From: Nitratiruptor sp. YY08-10
GTDB lineage: Bacteria; Campylobacterota; Campylobacteria; Campylobacterales; Nitratiruptoraceae
Reading direction: 5' to 3'
DNA length: 64,000 nt
Assembly (NCBI RefSeq): GCF_016629565.1
Contig: NZ_AP023057.1
Span: 434,001-498,000, forward strand
In this document: positions 9,472 to 18,852 of the stretch, piece after piece
Numbering within the stretch: the stretch's first letter is position 1
How the letters are laid out: each line of letters starts with the position of its first letter
Translations under genes and position numbers: made by a program
Notes under the pieces: generated by a model
Databases searched by the model: none
Told to the model about the DNA's origin: nothing
The model's input: only the letters and a program-made list of their open reading frames with translations

Positions 9472-9822
9472 ATGAAAAAAGGTCTCAAGGAAAAAAGAGC
9501 AGCGTCTCTGCTTCGAGAACTCATAGCGGAAGCTCTTGGCACACTCGATGATGCAATGCTTCGAGGCCTGACCGTGACAGAAGTCGATGTAAAGCGCGGG
9601 ATGTACGATGCTGATGTCTATATCGATAAATCGATCTATACCCCAGAAGAGCAAAAAGAGATACTCAAACATCTAAAACGTGCGGCACCCATCATACAGT
9701 CTTACTGTTTGGAGTCAAGCGGATGGTTCAAGTGCCCTAAGCTTCATTTCCAATTTGATGAGATGCTTGAAGAGCAAAAGCGAATCGAAGAGCTTTTTGC
9801 AAAGATAAAGGAAGAGAAGTGA
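9472..9822 (+). CDS. rbfA: 30S ribosome-binding factor A
   Basis: RbfA helps the late maturation of the 30S subunit and 16S rRNA 5' end. The protein has 116 residues with the KH-like fold expected of the family, including the VTEVDVKRGMYDADVYI strand region. Identification leans partly on position between infB and rimP, the standard order in bacteria. The Shine-Dalgarno is AGGAGAGG seven bases upstream, and the stop overlaps the rimP start by 4 bp. Confidence 0.9.
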   Translation: MKKGLKEKRAASLLRELIAEALGTLDDAMLRGLTVTEVDVKRGMYDADVYIDKSIYTPEEQKEILKHLKRAAPIIQSYCLESSGWFKCPKLHFQFDEMLEEQKRIEELFAKIKEEK

Positions 9823-10247
9823 ATCTGGAACAAGAGATTAAACAAATCGTTGAGAGCTGCGGGGCGAAGCTGTATGATATCGAGATGGTAAGCGATCGAG
9901 GCAAAACGGTATATCGTGTAACGATTACGGCACCCGAAGGGGTGGATCTGCAAAAGTGCGTTGAAGTCTCCAACCTCATTTCACCGCTTCTCGATGTTCA
10001 TCCTCCGGTAAGCGGCGATTATAATCTTGAGGTCAGCTCACCGGGAGTAGAGCGAAAACTGAAAAAGCCGTCTCATTTTGAATTATCTGTCGGTGAAAAG
10101 GTGCGTGTAACGAAAAGTGATGGAGAAACGATCGAAGGAACATTAAAAGATTTTCACGACAATATTCTCACGCTTCAAACGAAGAACGGTCCAGTAGAGG
10201 TTCCATTTGATCAAATTACATCTGCAAAGACCATTTTTGAATGGTAA
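9819..10247 (+). CDS. rimP: Ribosome maturation factor RimP
   Basis: RimP is needed for 30S subunit maturation. The 142-residue protein has the N-terminal alpha/beta domain with GAKLYDIEMV and the SSPGVERKL signature that marks the family, followed by a small Sm-like barrel. It starts at GTG 9819 overlapping the rbfA stop, and ends inside the next gene by 7 bp. In many bacteria it lies upstream of nusA-infB; here it follows rbfA. Confidence 0.93.
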   Translation: MNLEQEIKQIVESCGAKLYDIEMVSDRGKTVYRVTITAPEGVDLQKCVEVSNLISPLLDVHPPVSGDYNLEVSSPGVERKLKKPSHFELSVGEKVRVTKSDGETIEGTLKDFHDNILTLQTKNGPVEVPFDQITSAKTIFEW

Positions 10248-11242
10248 ACTACGATATCTTCTTTATGGATATCGCCTTGCAAGAAGCCTGGCGATATCAA
10301 GGTCTTACCTATCCAAATCCTGCAGTCGGTGCAGTTGTCGCAATCGATAATTGTTTTATAAGCAAAGGTGCACATACAAAGGCCGGCGCTCCTCATGCAG
10401 AAGTTGAAGCGATCAAAGAGGCGTATTACGCTTTGACAGGTGATGAACATATTCATCATCTCCAAGATGCTTTGGAACTCCATGAATATCTTGTAGCCAA
10501 CGCAAAAGATCTGTTTCATAATGCGACAATCTATGTGACGTTGGAGCCATGTAACCATTTTGGCAAAACTCCGCCCTGTTCACTTCTGATAAAAAAGTTG
10601 GGTTTCCAAAGAGTTGCTATAGGTGTACAAGATCCCAATGAGGAAGCAGCAGGTGGAGCAAGTTTTTTACGAAACTGTGGAATACAAGTGGATATCGGCA
10701 TACAAGAGGAACGGGCAAAGGTGCTGATAGAGCCGTTTCTTCAGTGGCGCTCAAACACATTTACTCTTTTCAAACTTGCACAAACGCTCAATGGTGTTAT
10801 AGATGGTGGTATCATATCCTGTGAAGAATCGAGGCGATTTGTCCATGCATTGCGGGACAAGATAGATCTCCTTGTTATCGGAGGCAATACCGTTCGAACG
10901 GACAGACCTATTCTTGATGCAAGGATGGTAGGAGGCAAAGCCCCTGATATTCTTATCTATTCAAGAAACAAAAAGTTTGATAACAATATTCCTCTTTTTC
11001 ATGTTCCAAACAGAAAAGTCTTTATTGAAGAGACTCTTGATAGAATAAAAAATTATCGATATGTGATGATCGAAGGTGGAGAAGGGATGTTGGAAGCTAC
11101 AAAGGATTTGGCAAACTGGTATCTTTTTTTCGTCGCTCCTGTACTCCAAGAGGGAAAGAGGTACCAAGTGTCACAAAAACTTCGATTTTTACACCAACAA
11201 ACATGCGGAACAGATACGATGATATGGAGCAAAAATGGATAA
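10241..11242 (+). CDS. ribD: Riboflavin biosynthesis bifunctional deaminase/reductase RibD
   Basis: RibD carries out the deamination and then the reduction that follow GTP cyclohydrolase II in riboflavin synthesis. The N-terminal deaminase has NPAVGAVV, the zinc motif HAEVEAI and LEPCNHFGKTPPC. The C-terminal domain resembles the HTP reductase with KLAQTLNG, IGGNTVRTDRP and IEGGEGM. Between the HAE and PCxxxxxxPPC motifs there is an extra stretch of about 25-30 residues compared with the usual enzyme, seemingly a lineage feature. Total length is 333. It overlaps both neighbours by a few bases. No FMN riboswitch is seen, because the gene is internal to the run. Confidence 0.92.
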   Translation: MVNYDIFFMDIALQEAWRYQGLTYPNPAVGAVVAIDNCFISKGAHTKAGAPHAEVEAIKEAYYALTGDEHIHHLQDALELHEYLVANAKDLFHNATIYVTLEPCNHFGKTPPCSLLIKKLGFQRVAIGVQDPNEEAAGGASFLRNCGIQVDIGIQEERAKVLIEPFLQWRSNTFTLFKLAQTLNGVIDGGIISCEESRRFVHALRDKIDLLVIGGNTVRTDRPILDARMVGGKAPDILIYSRNKKFDNNIPLFHVPNRKVFIEETLDRIKNYRYVMIEGGEGMLEATKDLANWYLFFVAPVLQEGKRYQVSQKLRFLHQQTCGTDTMIWSKNG

Positions 11243-11963
11243 ACAGAAAAAAATTGTTACAATGTTTGATGATATTGCAAAGAGTTATGATCTGGCAAAC
11301 AGGGTTCTCAGTTTCGGGAGTGATATCGCCTGGCGCAAAAGAGCATGTCAAAAAGCGTATGATCTGTATAATAAAGATCATATTGAACAGGTTACAGATG
11401 TGGCGTGCGGGACAGGTGATATGCTGGGGTTTTGGGAGAAGACGGCACAAAAAAGAGGGTTGGAGATCGAGCGCTATGTCGGTGTTGACCCCTCACGAGG
11501 TATGTTGGAAGTGGCAAAGCAGAAATTTCCTCATTTTGAATATACGGAAGCGTTTGCGCAAAGCTTGCCATTGGAAGATGAAAGCAGCGATTTTGTGAGT
11601 ATCACCTATGGCATTCGCAATGTCGTAGAAAGAGAAGAGGCTATCAAAGAATTCAACCGTATATTAAAACCGGGGGGAATGCTTGTTATTTTGGAATTTA
11701 CCAAAAGGGAAAAACGCTCTTTGATGGATGGGATAGTTGAATTTTATATGAAAAGGGTACTTCCAACCATTGGAGGATTGGTTTCAGGCAACAAAGAGGC
11801 GTATGAGTATCTGCCAAACTCTATCGATAACTTTTTGACAACAGAACAGCTTATCAGAGAGCTTGAAAGAAATGGATTTGTCATGCGCTATGTACGAGGG
11901 TTCTCCTTTGGCATATCAACGCTGTTTATAGCACAAAAACAAGATTATGGAAAAATTACTTAA
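11235..11963 (+). CDS. ubiE: Demethylmenaquinone methyltransferase UbiE/MenG
   Basis: This SAM-dependent methyltransferase performs the last step of menaquinone synthesis. The 242-residue protein opens with the family pattern FDDIAKSYDLANRVLS and has the SAM site VACGTGDML and VGVDPSRGML, then the ITYGIRNV motif and the ILKPGG turn. Campylobacterota use menaquinone, and mqnF at 17.6-18.8 kb shows the futalosine route upstream of this step. It overlaps ribD by 8 bp and the next gene by 17 bp. Confidence 0.93.
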   Translation: MDKQKKIVTMFDDIAKSYDLANRVLSFGSDIAWRKRACQKAYDLYNKDHIEQVTDVACGTGDMLGFWEKTAQKRGLEIERYVGVDPSRGMLEVAKQKFPHFEYTEAFAQSLPLEDESSDFVSITYGIRNVVEREEAIKEFNRILKPGGMLVILEFTKREKRSLMDGIVEFYMKRVLPTIGGLVSGNKEAYEYLPNSIDNFLTTEQLIRELERNGFVMRYVRGFSFGISTLFIAQKQDYGKIT

Positions 11964-14900
11964 AAATCTGAAGTTCAAGATCGCTCTCATCTTTCTCGTT
12001 CCTGCTATTGGACTGCTCTATTTTTCAAGCAGTTACGTGTATGAAAAGTATAGTGCCTATACGAAAAGCCTCTATTTAGAACAAACCGTTCGATATACCA
12101 AGCATACGCTCAATCTCATTAAGAGTTTGCAAAAAGAGAGAGGTCTATCAATAGCATGTTTACAAAGCCATACCTTTTGTCAAAAGTTAAAACTTCAGCG
12201 TGCCATCACCAATCAAAAGATACACGAGTACCAAACATATCTATTGCACAATGCCCAGGCATATTCTCCATTTATGCAAGAGCACTTCAATACAATAGTT
12301 GAACGTATCAAGCGTATAGAAACTTTTCGAACTGCCTTCGATAAAAATAGACTCGATATGATAGAGGTTTTAAACCATTATTCAGCGGTGATAAAAGAGT
12401 TGATTCACAGTATCGAACTGCTTGAACATAACTTTTTGAATAATACCTTTTTTAAAACGATAGTGAGTTTTAACACCATATTGAAAATTGCAGAGATTAA
12501 TGGACAAGAGCGGGCACTTATTGCCTATATTATTGGCAATGAAAAGAAAAGCGATGCACTCTTTCAAAAACTATTGCGCTTAGAAATTGAATTGCAAGAG
12601 TTGGAAAAGAGATTAAAACATGTTATGCCGGTAAAAATACGAATCGTATACAATAAAATGATCTCTTTCAAGAAAAAAGAGCAGATTCAAACAATCAAAC
12701 AAAAAATTATCAATAATCAATCAGTTGCTATAGATAAAACGAGATGGTGGCAGATTGCTACAAACTATATCGATACGCTTTTTGCGGTAGAAGAGGCTAT
12801 TTTAAAAGATATTTTGGCATGGAAAGAGAGGCTCAAACTTGAGGCGCAAAAAGCTCTTTTTATAAGTATAGCTATTTGGTTAGGTGCCATTGTATCACTT
12901 CTTTTGTTTGTGAAGATTTTTAGCTCTCTTTTGCATGAATTTACTCAATATTTCAAAGAGAGTGAAATAGAGAAACGAATGGCTACGATTTTTTCCAAGT
13001 TCAGTGAAAATATTCTTTTTATTCATAACGAGATTGCTCTTTTGAATGCCTATGCGATTTTAATCAACAGAACAGAGCTGTTTCAATTTCTCTTTTTATT
13101 TGATTGTAAAAGACATGAAACGCTTTTCAGTGAAAACATTACTCCGGCTGCGATTTCTGAATTGCAAGAAAAATATATAGTAGATTTGATTCAAAAGGCA
13201 AAAAGAGAGCAGCAATACTATTTGGAACATTTTCCACAGCTTCCTAAAGAGTTTGGGGGTATCGAGGGTTTTTTAGTATTTCCTTTACATTATAAAAAAG
13301 AGTGCCGATATCTGTTGGTAGCAGGCATAAAAAATGTAGAAGATATAAAACTCCATATTTTGGATCAGCTTTATCGTATGACAGAACTTTGTGTGTATGG
13401 ATTGGAGCAGATTGAATTGCAACAAAAAGAGAAAGCGCTCACGCAAGAGCTTAAGCTATTGAGTCATACGTTTAATGCTCACGAAGCTATTACGATTACG
13501 GATGCTTCTGGCAAAATTTTGCGTGTCAATAAAGCTTTTGAAGATATTACCGGTTATAAAGCCGAAGAGGTAATAGGCAAAAATCCTTCCATTTTAAAAT
13601 CTGGGATACATGACAAAGAGTTTTATCAGCAAATGTGGGATGCGATAAAACATCAAGGATACTGGAAAGGCGAAATTTACAATAAGAAAAAAGATGGGAC
13701 GATCTATCCGGAAGTTCTATCTATTACCGCTATCAAAGATGAAAATGGAGAAATTACCAATTATGTAGCCCATTTTTTTGATGTATCGGAGCTCAAAGAG
13801 GCGGAAGATGAGATAAAAAAACGAATAGAACTTGATCTTTTGACAGAAATTTTTAACCGTAAAAAGATAGTTGAAGAGTTGGAAGTTGTGCGCAAGAACG
13901 CCATTAAAGAGGGGTATTGTAATGCTTTTTTCTTTATCGATTTGGACAACTTTAAATATATCAACGATTCGTATGGACACTTTGTGGGAGACGAAGTATT
14001 AAAAGAGGTTGCGAAAAATCTTAAAGCAGTTGTGAAAGATGGTGATATAGTAGCTCGAATTGCCGGGGATGAGTTTGCGCTTATTCTGGTCGATCTCGCC
14101 AAAAATAAAGAACAAGCTGTTCATAATGCGACTTTGGTTGCAGAGAAACTCATTAGTGAATATAGCGGACAAAAACAGATAGGAGGGTATGACCTCGATA
14201 TCAATTTCTCTATAGGGATCTATATTTTTCCGGCCGGCGAGCAGAGTGTGGATGAGATCATAACCAATGCTGATATTGCTATGTACAACTCGAAAAAGAG
14301 CGGAAAAAACAGATTTACCTTTTACAATGAGGCGTTGGATCTTGAGTCAAAACGCTTTTTGGTTATGAAAAAAGCGATTGAAAGAGGGCTGAAAGAGAAA
14401 GAGTTTGAGCTTTACTATCAGCCGAAAGTCGATGCAAGCAATGAAAAAATTATTGGTATGGAGGGGCTGCTTCGCTGGAATTCAAAAGAGTATGGATTGC
14501 TGTTCCCTGATAAATTTTTCCCATATACGCGAGGCAATCGTCTTTTATATGAAATTACCGATTATGTTTTGGATGAAGCGTTGCAAATGATTCAGATACT
14601 CAGAGAATCAGGCTATTTAGAAGTGAAAGTTTCAATCAATATTTCAGCCGAGCAGTTTATAAACAGAAAATATGTTGAGACGCTATTGAAAAAGATACAA
14701 AATAGCCATTATGCAGATGGACTCATTTTTGAAATCGTGGAAGATGCGTTAATCCAAAACGTGGAATATGCAAAAGCTTTGATCAAAACATTTCGAAAAT
14801 ATGGCGTGGAAATTGCAATCGACGATTTTGGAACGGGATACTCTTCTTTGAGTTATTTGCGAGATTTGGATGTAGACGAGATCAAGATCGATAAAAGTTT

Positions 14901-15108
14901 TGTGTTAGATCTTTTTGAACATCAAAATGACAAGTTGGTTGAAAAAATTATTGAAATAGGAAAGATTTTTGGGTACAAGATCACAGCCGAAGGGGTGGAA
15001 AATGCGCAGTCCGTGCAATTTTTGAAAGAGAGGGGCTGTGACTATCTGCAAGGATTCTATTTTAGTCGGGCGGTTCGCAAAGAGGCGATTTTGAGGATGC
15101 TTGGATGA
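11947..15108 (+). CDS. Membrane sensor with NIT, PAS, GGDEF and EAL domains (c-di-GMP turnover)
   Basis: A 1053-residue signalling protein. Two transmembrane helices (about 11-29 and 303-323) enclose a periplasmic helical domain of about 270 residues. Its SLQKERGLS motif marks the NIT (nitrate/nitrite sensing) type. A poorly conserved region follows, then a PAS domain (about 513-620), a GGDEF domain with A-G-D-E-F at about 703-707, and an EAL domain. The EAL signature reads EGL (about 838), but the catalytic IDDFGTGYSS (about 957) and AEGVE are intact. Synthesis, hydrolysis, or both are possible. It follows ubiE by overlap, so a link to nitrate as terminal electron acceptor is an attractive inference. 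Confidence 0.9.
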   Translation: MEKLLKNLKFKIALIFLVPAIGLLYFSSSYVYEKYSAYTKSLYLEQTVRYTKHTLNLIKSLQKERGLSIACLQSHTFCQKLKLQRAITNQKIHEYQTYLLHNAQAYSPFMQEHFNTIVERIKRIETFRTAFDKNRLDMIEVLNHYSAVIKELIHSIELLEHNFLNNTFFKTIVSFNTILKIAEINGQERALIAYIIGNEKKSDALFQKLLRLEIELQELEKRLKHVMPVKIRIVYNKMISFKKKEQIQTIKQKIINNQSVAIDKTRWWQIATNYIDTLFAVEEAILKDILAWKERLKLEAQKALFISIAIWLGAIVSLLLFVKIFSSLLHEFTQYFKESEIEKRMATIFSKFSENILFIHNEIALLNAYAILINRTELFQFLFLFDCKRHETLFSENITPAAISELQEKYIVDLIQKAKREQQYYLEHFPQLPKEFGGIEGFLVFPLHYKKECRYLLVAGIKNVEDIKLHILDQLYRMTELCVYGLEQIELQQKEKALTQELKLLSHTFNAHEAITITDASGKILRVNKAFEDITGYKAEEVIGKNPSILKSGIHDKEFYQQMWDAIKHQGYWKGEIYNKKKDGTIYPEVLSITAIKDENGEITNYVAHFFDVSELKEAEDEIKKRIELDLLTEIFNRKKIVEELEVVRKNAIKEGYCNAFFFIDLDNFKYINDSYGHFVGDEVLKEVAKNLKAVVKDGDIVARIAGDEFALILVDLAKNKEQAVHNATLVAEKLISEYSGQKQIGGYDLDINFSIGIYIFPAGEQSVDEIITNADIAMYNSKKSGKNRFTFYNEALDLESKRFLVMKKAIERGLKEKEFELYYQPKVDASNEKIIGMEGLLRWNSKEYGLLFPDKFFPYTRGNRLLYEITDYVLDEALQMIQILRESGYLEVKVSINISAEQFINRKYVETLLKKIQNSHYADGLIFEIVEDALIQNVEYAKALIKTFRKYGVEIAIDDFGTGYSSLSYLRDLDVDEIKIDKSFVLDLFEHQNDKLVEKIIEIGKIFGYKITAEGVENAQSVQFLKERGCDYLQGFYFSRAVRKEAILRMLG

Positions 15109-16355
15109 ATGTCTATACTGTTTCACAACTCAATGAGCAGATCAAAAATCTGTTAGAGTCCCACTTTGTGGAGGTGTATGTCGAGGGGGAGGTGAGCCGA
15201 CCTACTTATCACACCAGCGGGCATCTCTATTTTAGCCTAAAAGATGAAAAGAGTGTTATCCGATGTGTGATGTTTCGAAGCGCTTTGGCGAAAGTGCCGT
15301 TTCGCGTAGAGGATGGGCAAAAACTGATTGTAGCTGGAAAGATAGGCGTTTACAAACCAAGAGGCGAGTATCAACTCTATGCTACCGAACTTCATCCTTC
15401 CGGTGTTGGTTCTTTGCAACTGGCATTTGAACAGCTCAAAGCGAAACTGGAGAAAAAGGGATATTTTGCCTCAGAACTCAAAAAGCCGCTTCCAGATTTT
15501 ATCCAAACTATTGCCTTGGTAACTTCCCAGACAGGTGCTGCCCTGCAAGATATGCTCCGTATCATTCAAAACAGATGGCCTTTGGTGAAAGTCTATGTTG
15601 TCGATACGTTGGTGCAAGGGAGCGATGCAGCACCTATGATTGCAAGATCAATAGCCTATGCCGACGGTTTGGGTGTTGATGTGATCGTGGTGGGAAGAGG
15701 TGGTGGAAGTTTGGAGGATCTGTGGCCATTTAACGAAGAGATTGTGGCTGATGCCATATTTGAAGCCAAAACGCCTATAGTCTCGGCAGTAGGCCATGAG
15801 ATCGATTTTTTGATCAGCGATTTTGTCGCTGATCTTCGGGCTCCCACGCCAAGCGCGGCGATGGAGATGATTTTACCGGATCGGCAAGAGATGCTGATGC
15901 ATCTTGATCTGCTGATGCAGCGCCTTACAAAACGGATGCAAACGATACTTCAACTTAAAACCCAAGAGCTTGATCATTTGCAAAACTCCCTTTTCCAGCT
16001 CTCTCCCCAAAAGCGCCTTGAGTTTTATGAAAAAGAGATTACCATTATGAAAGAGCGGATGAAAGAAACTATTACTGTGATATTGAAAAACAGTTCGCAT
16101 GAGATACCGCATCTCAAAACGCTTTTTGATCAAAAAATTGAGTGGATATGGAAGCAAAAACAGCAAGACCTTACATCATTGCAGCAAAAGCTCACAATGG
16201 CAATGGAAGCAAAAAAGATACCAAAAAACAGTGCACAGATGGTTAAAAACGGAAAACCGGTGTCACTTGAAGATATTGATGTTGGAGATGAAGTAGAATT
16301 ACAAGATCTACACTATAAAGCGTTGGCGAAAATCCTGTCCAAAGATGCATTATAA
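15105..16355 (+). CDS. xseA: Exodeoxyribonuclease VII large subunit
   Basis: XseA is the large subunit of the single-strand-specific exonuclease VII. The 416-residue protein has the N-terminal OB fold (VEGEVSRPTYHTSGHLYFSLKD) and the catalytic core with TSQTGAALQDML, VVGRGGGSLEDLW, FNEE, AVGHEIDF and DLRAPTPSAA, followed by a long helical region and a small C-terminal strand domain. The start overlaps the upstream stop by 4 bp. The small subunit XseB is not in this window. Confidence 0.95.
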   Translation: MNVYTVSQLNEQIKNLLESHFVEVYVEGEVSRPTYHTSGHLYFSLKDEKSVIRCVMFRSALAKVPFRVEDGQKLIVAGKIGVYKPRGEYQLYATELHPSGVGSLQLAFEQLKAKLEKKGYFASELKKPLPDFIQTIALVTSQTGAALQDMLRIIQNRWPLVKVYVVDTLVQGSDAAPMIARSIAYADGLGVDVIVVGRGGGSLEDLWPFNEEIVADAIFEAKTPIVSAVGHEIDFLISDFVADLRAPTPSAAMEMILPDRQEMLMHLDLLMQRLTKRMQTILQLKTQELDHLQNSLFQLSPQKRLEFYEKEITIMKERMKETITVILKNSSHEIPHLKTLFDQKIEWIWKQKQQDLTSLQQKLTMAMEAKKIPKNSAQMVKNGKPVSLEDIDVGDEVELQDLHYKALAKILSKDAL

Positions 16356-16707
16356 ACTGTTTGTATACGGGACGCTCAAACAGGGGTATTGCAATCATCA
16401 CTATCTGCAAAACGCCATCTTTTTAGGAAATGCGACAACATTACATCCATACCCGATGATAGCGCCCAAAAAAATCTATCCCTATCTCATTGACATGCCT
16501 GGCAAAGGCAAAAGAGTGCAAGGGGAACTGTACGAAGTGGATTTGAGGACATTGAAACAAGTTGACAGACTCGAAGAGGTGCCCCGCTATTACTTTAGAG
16601 CGAAAATTGAAGTGAAGGATGAACAAGGAACTGTGCATGAAGCCTATACCTACTTTGTGACCAATCCTCCACCATTTTTGCAAAAGCACTGTTTAGAAAA
16701 GTTTTAA
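16345..16707 (+). CDS. Gamma-glutamylcyclotransferase-fold protein (GGCT/AIG2 family)
   Basis: A 120-residue protein with the family opening FVYGTLKQG, the GELYEV strand and the glutamate in VDRLEE that serves as catalytic acid/base in active members. Such enzymes release 5-oxoproline from gamma-glutamyl compounds, but many bacterial members have no known substrate. It overlaps xseA by 11 bp and converges on sppA with a 15-bp overlap. The function is assigned at fold level only. Confidence 0.75.
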   Translation: MHYKLFVYGTLKQGYCNHHYLQNAIFLGNATTLHPYPMIAPKKIYPYLIDMPGKGKRVQGELYEVDLRTLKQVDRLEEVPRYYFRAKIEVKDEQGTVHEAYTYFVTNPPPFLQKHCLEKF

Positions 16708-17583
16708 TCCAAAAAGCATATCCACAATCATAGTACTGCTTTTTTGTGCTACTTGGTCCATAAATTTTTCCCACGGATCCTCTTTGGCCCAGATGGCTTT
16801 TCGAACACCGCTTATCTTTTCAAGCTCTTTTTTTGCTGAAAAATAGTCACCTATCTCATCGATGAGTCCCACTTTTTGAGCCTGTCGAGCTGTAAAAATA
16901 TGTGCTTCGGCAAATTGATCTTTGTTTTTTGGATCCAGCCCCCTTGCTTTTGCTACATCGTGCACAAACATATCATAGGTATCGTTGATGACTTTTTGCA
17001 GCTCCTCCTTTTCATATGTTTTCCATGGCCGAAATGGCGTTCCGGCCTCTTTATATTTTCCGGCTTTGACCACTTGTGGAGCAACGCCAAGTTTATCGAG
17101 CAAGCCTTTAAGATTTGGAGCTTCTAAAATCACACCGATGGAACCGACTGCACTTCCTGGATTGGCGATAATCTTTTTGCTCCAGATAGAGGCGTAGTAG
17201 CTTCCACTTGCCAGTGTTCCGGCGGCATAGGTGATGACCGGTTTTTTAGCATTGAGTCGTTTGATGGCTCGCGATATTTCAATACTTGGGGCTACCGCAC
17301 CTCCCGGTGAACTGACTACGAAAAGAACCCCTTTGATGTTTGGCTGTTCGGCCAACTCTATTTTTTTGAGGATATTCTTTGCATCGATGATAGGGCCATT
17401 GAGTCGTATCTCCATAAGGTTTGGCTTTTGCAGCGTCGTTTTTTGCAAAGCTCCTATAAGAAGCAATAGAGCGATGAGAAGCAAAATACCTTTGAAATAT
17501 TTTTGCAAAAAATCAAGAAGTGCCGTAAGAGGCGAAAAAAGTGTTGAAAAAAAAGAGGTTATGGAGTTTTTGTTTTCAGACAT
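16693..17583 (-). CDS. sppA: Signal peptide peptidase SppA, short form
   Basis: SppA is a membrane-bound Ser/Lys protease that degrades cleaved signal peptides. The 296-residue protein has one N-terminal membrane helix (about 31-45) and a single protease domain. The catalytic Ser126 lies in LASGSYY and the likely general-base Lys178 in AGKYKEAG. The SSPGG oxyanion motif is at about 91-95. This is the short, single-domain type rather than the tandem E. coli form. It overlaps mqnF by 8 bp and follows it; I recall the same pair in Campylobacter jejuni. Confidence 0.92.
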   Translation of the reverse strand: MSENKNSITSFFSTLFSPLTALLDFLQKYFKGILLLIALLLLIGALQKTTLQKPNLMEIRLNGPIIDAKNILKKIELAEQPNIKGVLFVVSSPGGAVAPSIEISRAIKRLNAKKPVITYAAGTLASGSYYASIWSKKIIANPGSAVGSIGVILEAPNLKGLLDKLGVAPQVVKAGKYKEAGTPFRPWKTYEKEELQKVINDTYDMFVHDVAKARGLDPKNKDQFAEAHIFTARQAQKVGLIDEIGDYFSAKKELEKISGVRKAIWAKEDPWEKFMDQVAQKSSTMIVDMLFGLKLF

Positions 17584-18787
17584 ATTCTACTCCTTGGATA
17601 TAGACTTTTTTGGGTTTTTTTGTATGTAAAATTGTATGGAGGTAGAGATCTTCGACATTTGTTAAGCCTTCAGGCAGATCGATGAGTTGCATGTCCGCAT
17701 CTTTTCCCACAGCTATCTCACCTCCCTCAAATCCAAGAGCATCATATCCTGCTTTAGTTGCACGGATAATCAGCTCTTTCGCAAATGTGGTAGCCTCTTT
17801 GTAAGGATGGACAAAAAGGGCGGCTTTTAGTTCTTCATACATATTAAGCGAATAGTTGGAACTGAGCCCGTCTGTAGCAATGGCATACGGAATGGATTTT
17901 ATTTTTTCAAGGTTCAAAACACCGTTGCCAAGCAGCCTGTTTGAGATGGGACAGTGGATGATGTGGGCGTTATATGAAGCGATGGTTTGAATCTCTTCTT
18001 CATTGGCCCAGACCATATGGACAAAAAGGGTATGAAGCTCTTTGAAGAGTTCAAGAAAGCTTTTTGTGTCATTCACAGGTCTTGTCTGATTCAAAAACTC
18101 TTTGAAAAACTTGGCAAACTCCCCGCTTCCTTTGTCGAGCCACTTTCGCTCAGCCCTGCTCTCCATAAAATGCACAGACACCAAAGAGCCATATTTTTTA
18201 GCGATATCGAGTGCTCTTTTGGCCAAGATGTAATGTACAGAGTAGGGCGAATGGATAGCGACAGCTGCCTTAAATCGCTCGTTTTCATGCTTTTTACTTT
18301 GATGAAATCGCTCCAAAAAAGAGGCATACATCACATCGGCGGTTGCAGCGTTTGAACCGATCACTTCGTTGAAATAGACGACTTTCAAAGCCGAATCGAC
18401 GCAGGCTTGCAGGTCCTCTCCATAACTACTAATTGCGCCTATAGCGGTGGTTCCGGTTTGGATGATGGACCATAGGGTTTGCTCTAAACATGCCCCGTCA
18501 CATAGCGGCAAGAGATCTTCTCGGTGTCGTATGACACTGTACAGCCACGGGATAAAGTCGCCATATTGCAACGTTGCTTTGTTTGCACTAAATTCCAAAT
18601 GGAGGTGAGGATTTGCAAATCCTGGAAGCAAAAGAGCATTTTCATCATGTTCGACTGCTGCATTGGGATATTTTTTGATCAAATTTTCTACCGTATCGAT
18701 AGCTTCGATTTTTTTATCAAATGCAACAGCTTTATCTTGTATGATTGTTTGCGGAGTGAGAATTGCAAAAGGTTTGATAATTCGCAC
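17576..18787 (-). CDS. mqnF: Aminofutalosine deaminase (MqnF-type amidohydrolase)
   Basis: This amidohydrolase-superfamily enzyme deaminates 6-amino-6-deoxyfutalosine to futalosine in the alternative menaquinone pathway. The 403-residue protein has metal ligands in NPHLHLEF, the conserved HSPYSVH and VHFMESRAE segments, and ATDGLSSN with the last metal-site Asp. The assignment to MqnF rather than another ATZ/TRZ-type deaminase rests on its placement between sppA and aroQ, the order I recall for the characterised C. jejuni enzyme. It starts at GTG 18787 with AAGGAG upstream. The product feeds the pathway that ends with ubiE. Confidence 0.85.
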   Translation of the reverse strand: MRIIKPFAILTPQTIIQDKAVAFDKKIEAIDTVENLIKKYPNAAVEHDENALLLPGFANPHLHLEFSANKATLQYGDFIPWLYSVIRHREDLLPLCDGACLEQTLWSIIQTGTTAIGAISSYGEDLQACVDSALKVVYFNEVIGSNAATADVMYASFLERFHQSKKHENERFKAAVAIHSPYSVHYILAKRALDIAKKYGSLVSVHFMESRAERKWLDKGSGEFAKFFKEFLNQTRPVNDTKSFLELFKELHTLFVHMVWANEEEIQTIASYNAHIIHCPISNRLLGNGVLNLEKIKSIPYAIATDGLSSNYSLNMYEELKAALFVHPYKEATTFAKELIIRATKAGYDALGFEGGEIAVGKDADMQLIDLPEGLTNVEDLYLHTILHTKKPKKVYIQGVEYV

Positions 18788-18809
18788 CGAGTCTCCTTGA
18801 AATATTTGA

Positions 18810-18815
18810 TATAAT
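18810..18815 (+). promoter_or_regulatory. Predicted -10 element of the aroQ operon
   Basis: TATAAT in the 65-bp divergent gap between mqnF and aroQ. The aroQ ATG at 18853 has AAGGA seven bases upstream. The run aroQ-pepQ-folK-flhG-mnmA likely starts here. Confidence 0.6.
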
Positions 18816-18852
18816 CATACCTTAAAATAATACCGATAAAAAAGGAAACAGA

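Noticed and set aside
14055-14069. AGDEF in place of GGDEF as a sign of a dead cyclase
   Set aside because: A-G-D-E-F is found in active diguanylate cyclases, so the motif alone does not show loss of activity.
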